Origin: an uncultured Acidobacteriota bacterium
Lineage (GTDB): Bacteria; Acidobacteriota; UBA6911; RPQK01; JAJDTT01
Length of the DNA stretch: 64,000 bases
Assembly: GCA_951812665.1 (NCBI GenBank)
Contig: CATOST010000021.1
Span: forward strand, 124,001-188,000
Direction of reading: 5' to 3'
Below are positions 53,467 through 62,595 of this stretch, piece by piece. Made by a program: the position numbers and the translations under genes. Positions within the stretch are counted from its first letter, which is position 1. Each line of letters begins with the position of its first letter. The notes below the pieces were generated by a model. The model did no database searches. It was not told the DNA's origin and worked only from the letters and a program-made list of their open reading frames with translations.

Positions 53467-55233
53467 GTGAATTGGACAGGCAAGCTTGCCGTACTACTCG
53501 TCGCAACCCTCGCGATCTTTGCCCTGGGACTGTCGCAGGAGCTCTTAGAGGCTCGCCAGAAGGCCCTGGAACTTCTCAACCAGAACAAATCGGCCGAGGC
53601 CGAGAAACTCTTTCGAGAATACCTTGATTCTTACCCGGACGACGCTCAAGCCCTTTACTACCTGGGCGTCAGCTTGCACTTTCAGTCTCAATACAAAGCA
53701 GCGATCGAGGTCTTGGAACGGGTTGTGGCGCTTCGTCCCCAGGTGGACAATCCTCAGTTCGAACCTTCGCGGCTGCAATACTTCCTGAGCCTGCTCCACT
53801 TCCAGAATGGGGATTTGGACTCGGCACAAAGCAAGCTCGAACCACTCGTCAAAGAAGGCGCCGCCGCACCCGTTTACATTCTGCAAGGCCGGATTGATTT
53901 CGCCAGGAAGGACTACGAATCCGCCGAGCGGCACATCTCCAGGGCCTTGCAAATGGACCTCCCGGATTCTGCGGAGGTTCACTACCAACTTGGATTAATC
54001 TATTCCGCCCAAGGAAAACATGATGAAGCCGCGCGCTCTATAGAGGCAGCTCTGGAGCAACAACCCTCAAATCCAGATATTCTTTTCAAGCTGGCCGATA
54101 CTTATTTTCAACTGCAAGACATTCCCCGTGTTGAGGAGCTGTCCCGCGAAGTTCTGGCTGAGGATCCGTCCTCGGCCATGGCGCACTACAACCTGGGCCG
54201 TGCGGAGTTTGCACGTGGCAATCTGGAGAAAGCAGGCGAGTATTTCGTCCGAGCGACTGAACTGGAGACGCGTCCCCAGTACTTCAATTCTCTGGCCCAG
54301 GTGCGGATACAGCTGAACCAGCCGCAGCGGGCCATCGCTGCACTAAGAGAGAATGTACGCCTGGATCCGGCGACGCCCTCTCCACGGCTTCAACTAGCGG
54401 GACTCCTTTTTCAGGCTCTCGACATGAACGGGGCCGAGGTGGAATACAAAAAGATCCTCAACATGAACCCCGACAATATGCACGCGCTGTTCGGATTGTC
54501 CTTTACCCTCGTCGCTCGGGGGAACGAAACGGCGGCCGTCGAGACGTTTCGCAAAGCCTGGGGGACCGATCCCGGTCTACTGAAGGAGATGATCGTCTCA
54601 GCAGTCATATCAGCCCAGGAACATCCCGGATACACTCAGATCGCCGGTAGGCTGCTGCGGGCTGTGGCCCCTACGGCAGCGGAGCACAGCCTCGAATTCA
54701 TTGTGGCGCGTCAGTACCTGTCCGCCAATCGAGCCGAGAAAGCGCTGGAATGGATCGACCGCTATCTCTCAAACGGAGCCCCCGACGATCACACCCGTTT
54801 GCTCATGGGCTCGGCATTGCGGATGCTGGGCAGAACGCAGGAAGCTGAGAAAGAGTTGCTGGCTATCAATCAGTCCTCACCGTTGGGGGTGCACGCCCTC
54901 TATCAGCTAGCGGTTCTTGAAGCCCTCTACGAGGAAAACCAGAAGGGCGGGAAAGCCGACGAATATCTGGATCGTGTGCTGGCGCTGGACTCAGATCATT
55001 TTCAGGCTCTCGTGATGAAAGCCGAACGCCAGATCAAGGATGTCAATCTGGCCGAGGCCGAAAGGCTGCTCAAACGTGCTGTCGGCATCCAGCCGGATAG
55101 TCCTGAAGCGCACTATGCCTTGTTCACGCTCTATCGGCGGTCCGGGAGGAATCAGGAGGCTGAAGCAGCACTCAACCAGTACAAGCGGCTCAAGGCGGAG
55201 TCTGCCCTGTCTCCGGAACTGCAGTATCCGTAG
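53467..55233 (+). CDS. Exported tetratricopeptide repeat protein
   Basis: 588 residues from a GTG at 53467 that opens a signal peptide (KLAVLLVATLAIFALG). TPR units fill the rest (NKSAEAEKLFREYLDSYPD, YESAERHISRALQMDLPD, HDEAARSIEAALEQQPSN, AEAERLLKRAVGIQPDS). No strong ribosome site is seen before the GTG. A truncated CRTAC1 gene follows 190 bases downstream in the same direction, so an ancestral TPR-CRTAC1 unit is likely. Confidence 0.85.
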   Translation: MNWTGKLAVLLVATLAIFALGLSQELLEARQKALELLNQNKSAEAEKLFREYLDSYPDDAQALYYLGVSLHFQSQYKAAIEVLERVVALRPQVDNPQFEPSRLQYFLSLLHFQNGDLDSAQSKLEPLVKEGAAAPVYILQGRIDFARKDYESAERHISRALQMDLPDSAEVHYQLGLIYSAQGKHDEAARSIEAALEQQPSNPDILFKLADTYFQLQDIPRVEELSREVLAEDPSSAMAHYNLGRAEFARGNLEKAGEYFVRATELETRPQYFNSLAQVRIQLNQPQRAIAALRENVRLDPATPSPRLQLAGLLFQALDMNGAEVEYKKILNMNPDNMHALFGLSFTLVARGNETAAVETFRKAWGTDPGLLKEMIVSAVISAQEHPGYTQIAGRLLRAVAPTAAEHSLEFIVARQYLSANRAEKALEWIDRYLSNGAPDDHTRLLMGSALRMLGRTQEAEKELLAINQSSPLGVHALYQLAVLEALYEENQKGGKADEYLDRVLALDSDHFQALVMKAERQIKDVNLAEAERLLKRAVGIQPDSPEAHYALFTLYRRSGRNQEAEAALNQYKRLKAESALSPELQYP

Positions 55234-55298
55234 CTTGGATCGGGAACGGTTCAACCGCGCAGGCCAGAATGTAAGCGGCCTCAGGCCGCGAACCATTT

Positions 55299-55360
55299 GA
55301 AGTGCGAAGTACGAAGTGGGAACGCCGGCTTGGAGTCGGTCGCAACTTCGCACTTCGCAC
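55299..55360. repeat. Dispersed repeat rich in CTTCGCACTTCG, copy B
   Basis: The counterpart of 48492-48560: CGAAGTACGAAGTG at 55305-55318, then GAACGCCG, then AACTTCGCACTTCG at 55344-55357. It lies 65 bases beyond the stop of the TPR gene. Confidence 0.6.
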
Positions 55361-55421
55361 ATCCGTGGGAAAAGCACACTAGCTACTTGGCGGTGGATCT
55401 CGCTAGAATGAGGAAAAAAAG

Positions 55422-55661
55422 GTGAAAGGCTTCGTAACCTTCTAGCTCATCCTGTTCTCGGTCCTCTTCCTCGGGACCTCCGACAGGGACATCGGTTTCC
55501 ATTTTCAGGATGTCGCGAAATCGGCTGGCATCGACCAGATGACAATATCCGGCGCACAAGAAACGAACCGCTATCTGCTGGAGGGAACAGGCTGTGGAGC
55601 CGCATTCTTTGACTACAATAACGACGTCTGGTTGGACGTCTTTCTGGTAAATACATCGCGC
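55422..55661 (+). pseudogene. 5' fragment of a CRTAC1 gene with a nonsense codon
   Basis: A GTG with an AGGA-type ribosome site opens MKGFVTF, then an in-frame TAG at 55443-55445, then LILFSVLFLGTS, which together would form a signal peptide. The frame continues FHFQDVAKSAGID, TNRYLLEGTGCGAAFFDYN, NDVWLDVFLVNTSRL, the standard opening of a CRTAC1 protein, and then runs into a MITE-like element at 55662. The remaining 450 or so codons are absent; beyond the element lies the opposite-strand TonB gene. Confidence 0.75.
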
Positions 55662-55778
55662 CTAGGAGGCTGTCCGAGAATGCGATTTTCCCCCAAATAT
55701 ACATTCATAAGTTGTTGATTTATAAGGAGATAGGTTTTTAAAAATCGTGTTTTTTTGAGTTCTCGGACAGCCTCCTAG
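55662..55778. mobile_element. MITE-like element with 19-bp perfect terminal inverted repeats
   Basis: 117 bp bounded by CTAGGAGGCTGTCCGAGAA at 55662-55680 and its exact complement at 55760-55778. The interior is AT-rich and noncoding. The outer CTAG may be a 4-bp target duplication, which would make the element proper 109 bp. GAGGCTGTC-type ends occur in IS4/IS5-like elements, so a transposase encoded elsewhere could mobilise it. Its right end supplies the stop codon of the TonB gene. Confidence 0.8.
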
Positions 55779-58700
55779 AAGATGAACTTCAATCCGAATT
55801 GGATCTTTCGTGCATCGGTAGCTGTCGTGATCCGCCCGTAGGATCCGGACTCCAAATTGGCGCTTGGTCTTCCAAAGTTGACGTTATTGAAGATATTGAA
55901 AAACTCTGTCCGGAACTGTACTTTTGCTTCTTCCGAGATCCCTGGGAAACTGAAATTCTTGAATAGCCCGAAGTCCTGACCGACAAAACCATCGCTGTAC
56001 AGGAATTGAGCACCCGCGTTACCAAAGGTGCCGGGGGCCGGCAATGAAAAGGCGTCGAGATCAAACCATCGATCCGGTGATCGCTGACCGGCCGGCAGGT
56101 TGCCGTCTCCCACGCGATTGGGACGCTTGTTGAAGATGGCCTCACTGTTGGCTGGATCCGAGCTTGTAGTTGGGTGGAAGTTGAAACCGCTCATGAGCGT
56201 CGTGATGCCCGACAGTTGCCAACCTCCTAATACGTGTCGCATGGCTGCGCTTTGGCCTTCAAAAAGAGGCAACTCGTATACGAAGCTGAAGTTAAAACGG
56301 TGCCGCAAATCGAAAGTACTCAAGCCTTTGTCCCGATCCCAGGGCACATAGTTACGGGCTCCCTTACTGTCAAACGAATCAGTATCCAACGATTTCGCCC
56401 AGGAGTAAGTGGTCAGAAAACTCAATCCCTGACTCAAAGCTTTTCGTAGTGTGAATTCCAGGCCGTGATACCAGGACTGTCCCATGGCATGATCCGTGAG
56501 AATGAATTGAAAATCAGGCCAAGCACGATTCGCCTGACGGCAGGCCGAATCGCAGGACGGGTCGTTTGCCGTTCGCCCCCCTTCACGCCAACCTGCGATG
56601 GACCGATTGATATTCCACCGCTTCGACATGCTCACACCATGAGAGCCCACATAAGCCATCTCACCAAACAAGCCCCAGGGAAGCATACGTTGGACGCTCA
56701 GGGTCCATATCTGCTGATAGGGATCCGACCGCCTCTGAGGAGTACTCAAGAGTATGAGGGATATGTCTTTTATATCAAACGGATCACCCGGGGGCGGATC
56801 CGGAAAAAGTGTTGAGATTTCGATCGTCGGCTTGTCGGTGTCGCTGAAGAAGGTCTGGACAATACTATTGTTGGGCGAAAGGATAGCGTCCCACGCCAGT
56901 TCGTTTCCGGGCACCTCGTCGTAGAAGATTCCAAAACTGGAACGGATGGCAAAATCCTGAGAACCCCCTGGGCTCCACGCAATTCCAATCCGGGGAGCAA
57001 AGTTGTTCTTATCGACGTCAATCACGCGTCCGACATCCCTCTCGGCGCGAAAGCCTCCGGCGCCTCCGTTCGCGGCTCCGTCAAATATGCCGAGCCGGTC
57101 CCCGGTTGTGGAGACCAGCCAGGGGTAGAGCTGATAGCGCAGACCGAGGGTCAGGCTAACGTTGGGGCTGATTTTGAACTCATCCTGGATGAAGCTGTTG
57201 AACCAGATTCCTTCTTTGTCGACTTGGGGACCGGTCTTGTGACCGATAACTCGATTCGTATGCCCCAGGAGAAAGTCTCCTACCGGATGCCCGGTGAACT
57301 GACCCAAATACTGAAAGCTACCCTGCTGGTTGAAGGTGCCGATCAGCGTGTGACCCTTATCGCGCACCTCGACTCCCCAGGACAGGTTATGGCGCCCCTT
57401 TATCCATGACATGTTGAAGATGTAGTGCCAGTCATTCTGGAAAGGGGCTATGCAGCTGCCTGGCCCACCAAACGTCGAAAAGCCACCCATTGACACACCT
57501 GGCACCGCATTGCACTCAGGAACAATGTTAATGTTCCGTATTCCAAATTCCGTCGGCCAGTCGGGATCCGTCAGGGCGTTTGTTGGACTCCAGTAGCTGA
57601 TTTCCACCTTATTCAGACCTGCTTTCGCATTGGCTACCAGTGTGGGTCCAAACGAATGAACCCAATCAAAAACCAGATTATGGGCAGTTAACGGACGCGC
57701 CGTTTCTGACCCGGGCAACAAACTTCGATCGTTGACGATACTGTCAATCCCGGACCATCTTCCGAAGAATCTATCCGTCTCCGAGAGTGCAAAATCCACT
57801 CGCGTGATGAATTTGTCATCATTTCTCACGAGACCCGTCTCGCCAATGAGATTGAAGACGTCACCGGGCGGCTGATTGGGCGCCGGTATGAAACCGAGAC
57901 CTATGTATTGGGTGGCAAATGGATGAAACCTGTTCGACGGGATGATATTCCCTGGGAAGGGCTCTCCCGTGAGTGGATCGATCAGGGGCTCTGCCAAATC
58001 CGAGAAATCTCCCTGTAGATGCTGAGACGTGGGGACGATGTTGCGACCGGTCGCGGCCTTTCGTGAGCGAAAGCCTTCGTAGCTAAAAAACCAGAACAGT
58101 TTATCTTGAATCACCGGACCGCCCACCTCAGCTCCGAACTGGTTCTGGAGGAACTCCGGATTGCCGACTGAAAAGAAGTTTCGCGCGTCCAGATTGTCGT
58201 TACGATGAAACAGCCAGCCGGAGCCGTGAATTGCGTTGGTTCCCGACTTGGTGATTGCGTTGACGACCGCTGGATTATCGTTTTCACCTGAGAAGAAACC
58301 CCGCTGGACTTTCACTTCAGCCAAAGCATCGAGAGCCGGAAGTTGAGCGGAAGATCCGTAGAAGGGCTCTTTACTCGGGATCCCATCGAACATGTAATTG
58401 GTCGAGGTCTCCCGCTGACCTGAAATCGTGACGGTGGTCACCCCACGGCCTATGCGAAAACCATGGGATTCGCCTGCGTTACCGGACTCTGTAAAGGGGG
58501 AACCGTGGGCCCCCGCAGTTAAGCGAGTCAGGCCGACAAAACTTCTCTGATTGATGGGAAGCTCTTTGATCTCCCGTTCCTGCAGTACTTCACCGATCGC
58601 CGGTGTTTCCGTTTCGACACGAGTCGCCGCAGCCTGGACGGTCACTTGTTCCGTGACCTCCCCCACTGCCAACGTCACCTGGCGACGGACGTGCGAATCC

Positions 58701-59008
58701 ACCCGAATCTCGATCTGGGTCAGTAGGGCCGTCTTGAAGCCGGGCATTTCGGCTCTGAGGTCATAGACACCTGGTCTCAAATACGGAATTCCGAAAACAC
58801 CCGAATCATCGGTGATCGCTTCACGTTCTTCACCGGTGTCCACATTGGTTACAGTCACGGTGGCCCCTGGAATCACCGCCTCGGACTCATCGACGACGGT
58901 GCCCGTTATCTTCCCCGTCGTAGCCTGCGATAGAAGTAAAGCAGTACCTGCTAAGATTGAAATGATTAATAGAGAAGTTACTTTGAGATGTTGTTTGCCA
59001 AGTAACAT
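55775..59008 (-). CDS. TonB-dependent receptor with carboxypeptidase-regulatory-like domain (copy 2)
   Basis: 1077 residues: signal peptide (SLLIISILAGTALLLSQA), carboxypeptidase-regulatory-like domain (GKITGTVVDESEAVIPGATV), plug (IKELPINQRSFVGLTRLTAG, STNYMFDGIPSKE, EVKVQRGFFSGENDNPAVVN) and barrel ending QFGLKFIF. It shares long stretches with copy 1 (for example AIHGSGWLFHRNDNLDARNF), so both are paralogues of one Oar-like subfamily. GGGGAGG lies 6 bases before the ATG. The TAG stop is formed by the end of the MITE-like element, yet the C-terminus looks normal, so function is probably kept. Confidence 0.93.
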   Translation of the reverse strand: MLLGKQHLKVTSLLIISILAGTALLLSQATTGKITGTVVDESEAVIPGATVTVTNVDTGEEREAITDDSGVFGIPYLRPGVYDLRAEMPGFKTALLTQIEIRVDSHVRRQVTLAVGEVTEQVTVQAAATRVETETPAIGEVLQEREIKELPINQRSFVGLTRLTAGAHGSPFTESGNAGESHGFRIGRGVTTVTISGQRETSTNYMFDGIPSKEPFYGSSAQLPALDALAEVKVQRGFFSGENDNPAVVNAITKSGTNAIHGSGWLFHRNDNLDARNFFSVGNPEFLQNQFGAEVGGPVIQDKLFWFFSYEGFRSRKAATGRNIVPTSQHLQGDFSDLAEPLIDPLTGEPFPGNIIPSNRFHPFATQYIGLGFIPAPNQPPGDVFNLIGETGLVRNDDKFITRVDFALSETDRFFGRWSGIDSIVNDRSLLPGSETARPLTAHNLVFDWVHSFGPTLVANAKAGLNKVEISYWSPTNALTDPDWPTEFGIRNINIVPECNAVPGVSMGGFSTFGGPGSCIAPFQNDWHYIFNMSWIKGRHNLSWGVEVRDKGHTLIGTFNQQGSFQYLGQFTGHPVGDFLLGHTNRVIGHKTGPQVDKEGIWFNSFIQDEFKISPNVSLTLGLRYQLYPWLVSTTGDRLGIFDGAANGGAGGFRAERDVGRVIDVDKNNFAPRIGIAWSPGGSQDFAIRSSFGIFYDEVPGNELAWDAILSPNNSIVQTFFSDTDKPTIEISTLFPDPPPGDPFDIKDISLILLSTPQRRSDPYQQIWTLSVQRMLPWGLFGEMAYVGSHGVSMSKRWNINRSIAGWREGGRTANDPSCDSACRQANRAWPDFQFILTDHAMGQSWYHGLEFTLRKALSQGLSFLTTYSWAKSLDTDSFDSKGARNYVPWDRDKGLSTFDLRHRFNFSFVYELPLFEGQSAAMRHVLGGWQLSGITTLMSGFNFHPTTSSDPANSEAIFNKRPNRVGDGNLPAGQRSPDRWFDLDAFSLPAPGTFGNAGAQFLYSDGFVGQDFGLFKNFSFPGISEEAKVQFRTEFFNIFNNVNFGRPSANLESGSYGRITTATDARKIQFGLKFIF

Positions 59009-59217
59009 ACGGCGCCTCCCCTTGACGAGAATCTAGCCCACGCAAACAATCAGAATATTAAGGTGACTTTACAGTATATTAACAGTGGCTGTCAATAACG
59101 ATTCCACTCGAGGCCAGGGCCATCCCACGCTAGGAATATCTGACGATTCGCCCCAACAACCGCAGAGGTTTGCATTCTCCGCTGGCTTTTTTTCGCCCCA
59201 GGCTTCATCCTGGGGGT

Positions 59218-60807
59218 ATGAGCGTTCCAGCAGACGACGAAGTGATCTTCAAGGAAACCCCGGAAGGGTTTTTCCTCAACGATGCCCAGGTGCGACTGGC
59301 CCGCCCCGACGAGCGGGTGAAGTGGGACCGACGGGTTCACCAACACCATTACCTCGGCTTCAAACGGTTTGCCGGTCGCGGTCTGCGCTACGTCGTCGAA
59401 TGGCGCGGGAAGTGGCTGGCGCTCGCCGGCTGGCAGTCGGGCGCCTTCAAGTGTCGGCATCGGGACCGCTGGATCGGTTGGAAGCCCGACCTGCAGTACC
59501 GGCGTCTGCATCTGATCGCAAACAACACACGATTCGTGATTCTCGCCTCCAAGGGCGTCTTCCCGGGTCTCGGCTCCTGGACGCTGGCCCGGATGCTGCG
59601 GCGTCTCGGTGACGACTGGCAGGCGCACTATGGACACCCGGTACTGATCGCCGAGAGCTTTGTCGACCCCGCCCGCTTCGACGGCGCCCTCTACCGCGCT
59701 TCCAACTGGCGTTATCTCGGCGACACGCGGGGGTTTGCGCGTCACAACGGTCGCTATACCGATCCTCACGGCCAGCCGAAGCAGCTGTACGTGTCCCCGT
59801 TGCGGCGCAACGCCTGCCGTCGTCTGCGCGACCCTCGCCCGCTGACCTCGAAGTGGGAGCCCAAGGGTCCGACCCGGAAGGGCGCGAGCGAGTTGCGCTC
59901 GCTGGTTCAGGAGTTGGCCGAGATCAAGGATTTCCGGCGTGCCCAGGGGCGCAAGCATTCCGTGGCCTCGGTGCTCACCGTCTACCTGCTCGCGAGGCTG
60001 GCGAACCTGCGCGGTCCGGTCGCGGCCGCCGAGTATGCGCAGAAGCTCTCGCAGCCGGAACTCGAGGCGATCGGCGCCTGGAAGAACCCCCGGACCGGCC
60101 GCTACGTTCCGGTCTCCAAGTCCACCCTGCACCGCGTGATCTCCTCGGTGGATCCGGACCAGATCGAGGCCGTGCTCCGGCGGTTCTCGATGCCGAGACT
60201 GCAACTGGGCCGCGCGATCGCGGTGGACGGCAAGCGGATTCGCGGCGCCAACCGCAACGGAGACGGACATTTCGAGACCGCGACACTGGTGGAGCACACC
60301 ACCGGATTGCCCCTCGCCACCCTCAGCTTCAATGAAGAGGGCGGGGAGATCGCTGCCGTGCGCGCTCTGCTGGAGAAGGTCGATGTCTCGGGACGCGTCC
60401 TCACCGTCGACGCCTTGCACACCACCCGCGAGACCGCGCTCGTCATCGTCGAAACCCACGGGGCCGACTACCTCATGACGGTCAAGGAAAACGCCCCCGA
60501 AACCCATGAGATGCTCTCGACCATCGACTGGAACCGGGACGCGACCGGGTCTTTCCAGGAAGAGACCGACTTGGCCCATGGGCGCATCGAGCAGCGCTCC
60601 ATCCAGGTCATGACTCCTCTGGAGGGCCTCCTGAACTACCCCCACGTCGCCCAGATCTTCCGCATCACACGCCGGCGCACCGACGCCCGGCAAAACGGAA
60701 CCGGAAAAACCAGCCGCGAGCAGGTCTACGGCATCACCTCGGCGCCGGCTTACCGCGCGTCCCCCCGGCAACTCCTTGCCGACAACCGCGGCCACTGGGC
60801 GGTCGAA
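59218..60807 (+). pseudogene. ISAs1 family transposase with DUF4338 (DruA-like) N-terminus, interrupted
   Basis: 530 codons from ATG 59218. Residues of about 1-215 match DUF4338, the domain of DruA in Druantia defence systems (HHYLGFKRFAGRGLRYVVEW, WKPDLQYRRLHLIANNTRFV, FARHNGRYTDPHGQPKQLYV). Residues from about 225 are an ISAs1 transposase (LAEIKDFRRAQGRKHSVASV, RAIAVDGKRIRGA, VLTVDALHTTRETA, DYLMTVKENAP) with the two Asp of the DDE triad. The sequence stops matching after NRGHWAVE, whose Glu is the third catalytic residue, where the inserted DNA starts. The frame runs on to 61011 with unrelated residues. Confidence 0.8.
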
Positions 60808-60868
60808 GTGGAGTTGACCCGCTTTCGTGGACACATCCAAAGTAAGGAAGTGAAAGGAGGGATCCACG

Positions 60869-61183
60869 ATGGCAAGAAAGCAGCGGCGGTACCCGCCGGA
60901 GTTTCGGCGGGAGATCGTGGGGCTGGTCCGCTCGGGTCGATCGCCGGAGGCGCTGGCGCGGGAGTTCGAGCCCTCGGCGTCGGCGATCCGCAAGTGGGTC
61001 AAGCAGGCTGATCTGGACGAGGGGCGCCGTAACGACGGGCTGACGACGTTCGAGCGCCAGGAGTTGCGCCAGGCGAGGCGGGAGATCAAGCGGCTGCGGA
61101 TGGAGCGGGACATCCTAAAAAAAGCCGCGGCTTGGTTCGCCCGGGAGAGCGACTCGATCCCCAGCAAGGATTCGAGTTCGTGA
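60869..61183 (+). CDS. IS3 family transposase OrfA
   Basis: 104 residues with the OrfA helix-turn-helix (RRYPPEFRREIVGLVRSGRS, LAREFEPSASAIRKWVKQAD) and a coiled-coil end (LRQARREIKRLRMERDILKK). AAGGAGG lies 9 bases before the ATG. A run of seven A at 61117-61123 (A-AAA-AAA-G) is the probable -1 frameshift site. It differs in sequence from the OrfA at 52206, so the two IS3 elements belong to different groups. Confidence 0.88.
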   Translation: MARKQRRYPPEFRREIVGLVRSGRSPEALAREFEPSASAIRKWVKQADLDEGRRNDGLTTFERQELRQARREIKRLRMERDILKKAAAWFARESDSIPSKDSSS

Positions 61184-62022
61184 AGGCGTACCGGGCCCGG
61201 TTTCCGATTCGGGTGATGTGCCGCGTTTTGGGTCTCTCCCCCAGCGGGTACTACGCCTGGTTGAAACGCCGACCCTCGAAGCGGGATCGCCGGGACGAGA
61301 CGCTTCGGGAAAAGATCGTGCGGATCTGGAACCAGAACCGGAGAGTTTACGGTCGGCCTCGTCTGCATGCCGAGCTGAGAGCTCGAGGGGAACGGACGAG
61401 CCCGAAGCGCGTGGGTCGATTGATGAAGGAAGCCGGGATCCAGGGGGCGAGCCGGAGGCGCCGGAAGGCCGGGCTCACCCGGAGGGACCGGAAGGCGCGT
61501 CCGGCACCGGACCTGGTGAACCGGAACTTCACGGCCGAGGGACCGGATCAGCTCTGGGTCGCGGATCTGACGTATGTGCGCACCCAGGCGGGCTGGTTGT
61601 ACGTGGCCGTGGTCGTGGACGCTTGGAGCCGCCGGGTCGTGGGCTGGGCGATGGAGACGCATCTGCGCTCCGAACTGGTGGAGAAGGCGCTCGCCATGGC
61701 GGTGATCCGGCGCCAGCCGAAGCAGGTGATCCACCACTCGGACCAAGGGACACAGTACACCTCGGCTGCCTTTGGGAAACGATGCCGGGAGGCGGGAGTG
61801 CGACCGTCGATGGGCTCCGTGGGGGACGCTTACGACAACGCGATGTGCGAGAGCTTCTTCGCGACGTTGGAGTGCGAGTTGCTGGACCGTCACCGGTTCC
61901 GGAACCCGGGTGAGGCGAGGCGGGCTGTCTTCGACTTCATCGAAGGATTCTACAACCGCCAGCGCCGGCATTCGGCGCTGGGCTACGAGTCGCCGGTCCA
62001 CTACGAGCAGCAGGCGGCGTAG
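61123..62022 (+). CDS. IS3 family transposase OrfB (made as OrfAB fusion)
   Basis: The -1 frame after the A-run encodes about 299 residues: HTH_21 (VYGRPRLHAELRARGERTS), and the integrase core with its three acidic residues in LWVADLTYVRTQ, IHHSDQGTQYTS and YDNAMCESFFATLECELLD. The ending YNRQRRHSALGYESPVHYE is standard. All catalytic residues are intact, so the protein could be active even if the right end of the element is damaged. Confidence 0.9.
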   Translation, partial: SRGLVRPGERLDPQQGFEFVKAYRARFPIRVMCRVLGLSPSGYYAWLKRRPSKRDRRDETLREKIVRIWNQNRRVYGRPRLHAELRARGERTSPKRVGRLMKEAGIQGASRRRRKAGLTRRDRKARPAPDLVNRNFTAEGPDQLWVADLTYVRTQAGWLYVAVVVDAWSRRVVGWAMETHLRSELVEKALAMAVIRRQPKQVIHHSDQGTQYTSAAFGKRCREAGVRPSMGSVGDAYDNAMCESFFATLECELLDRHRFRNPGEARRAVFDFIEGFYNRQRRHSALGYESPVHYEQQAA

Positions 62023-62595
62023 GACCCACGGCGGCGGCGAGACTCGATCCGTGCGACGAGATCCTCGATTCGTGCTCTCGCCCAGTGGAGTGAAGATCTG
62101 CTGGAGTCGTCTTGCCTGCCTCCAGTGCCGGTCCTGCGAGCCGGAAGGCTCAGCAGGACTGACGACACCTCAAGAACCGGTACGGCTTCGAGCTGCCCGA
62201 CCACGATGCCAGCACCGCCACCGTCGCACCAAGCGTCGCGCGCGACACGCTTGAAGGGGGCAGGGGGGCGCTGCCCCCCTGAGACCCCCGGATGCAAAGA
62301 GACATATAAAACTCTTAAATCCCTGGAATGAGAGACCGAGGCCCCCTCGTTAAGCGGTATCCCATTGTGGAAAATCAGAGATTTCCCACAACGTGAGCCC
62401 TTTTGCTGACGCGTCCATCAGTCGCCCCCACACGGAAGAAAGAGCGCTCTGTCAATGGCCACAACCCTGACATTTCGATGGCCATTGACATTCCGCAGGA
62501 GGAAGTCTTGCTCCCCACCGACAGAAGGAGTATTACAAACAGGACCAACGTAGACCGTACTAATAAACCGTCCACGAAAACGGGCCACCCTCAAA
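62023..62595. other. Unassigned DNA inside the interrupted ISAs1 element
   Basis: About 570 bases between the IS3 orfB and the resumption of the ISAs1 transposase. A short forward frame at about 62167-62283 reads HLKNRYGFELPDHDAST and ends at a GC-rich perfect hairpin (AGGGGGGC-GCT-GCCCCCCT, 62262-62280). Downstream lie a near-palindrome (TTGTGGAAAATC with GATTTCCCACAA, about 62365-62391) and a perfect 12-bp inverted repeat at 62450-62490. None is assigned to a known element. Confidence 0.5.
62450..62490. repeat. 12-bp perfect inverted repeat TGTCAATGGCCA ... TGGCCATTGACA
   Basis: Arms at 62450-62461 and 62479-62490 with a 17-base spacer. It lies in the unassigned part of the insertion. It could be a transposon end pair, a recombinase site or a binding site; the sequence alone does not decide. 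Confidence 0.55.

Larger units (their letters stand above)
60808..62022 (+). mobile_element. IS3-family element, copy 2, inserted in the ISAs1 transposase
   Basis: The insertion begins right after the GAA codon at 60805-60807 with TGGAGTTGACCCGCTTTCG and GTGGACA, a typical IS3-type end. OrfA and orfB follow with a slippery A-run. I cannot find the complementary right end after 62022, so the element is either truncated on the right or fused to the unassigned DNA at 62023-62595. The coordinates on the right are therefore only the end of orfB. Confidence 0.6.

Noticed and set aside
59092..62001. A 969-codon open frame on the minus strand across the ISAs1 and IS3 genes
   Set aside because: It is antisense to transposase genes with intact family motifs, has Arg/Pro/Gly/His-rich low-information sequence, and crosses the border between two unrelated mobile elements. 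A copy at 63012-63902 mirrors the second ISAs1.
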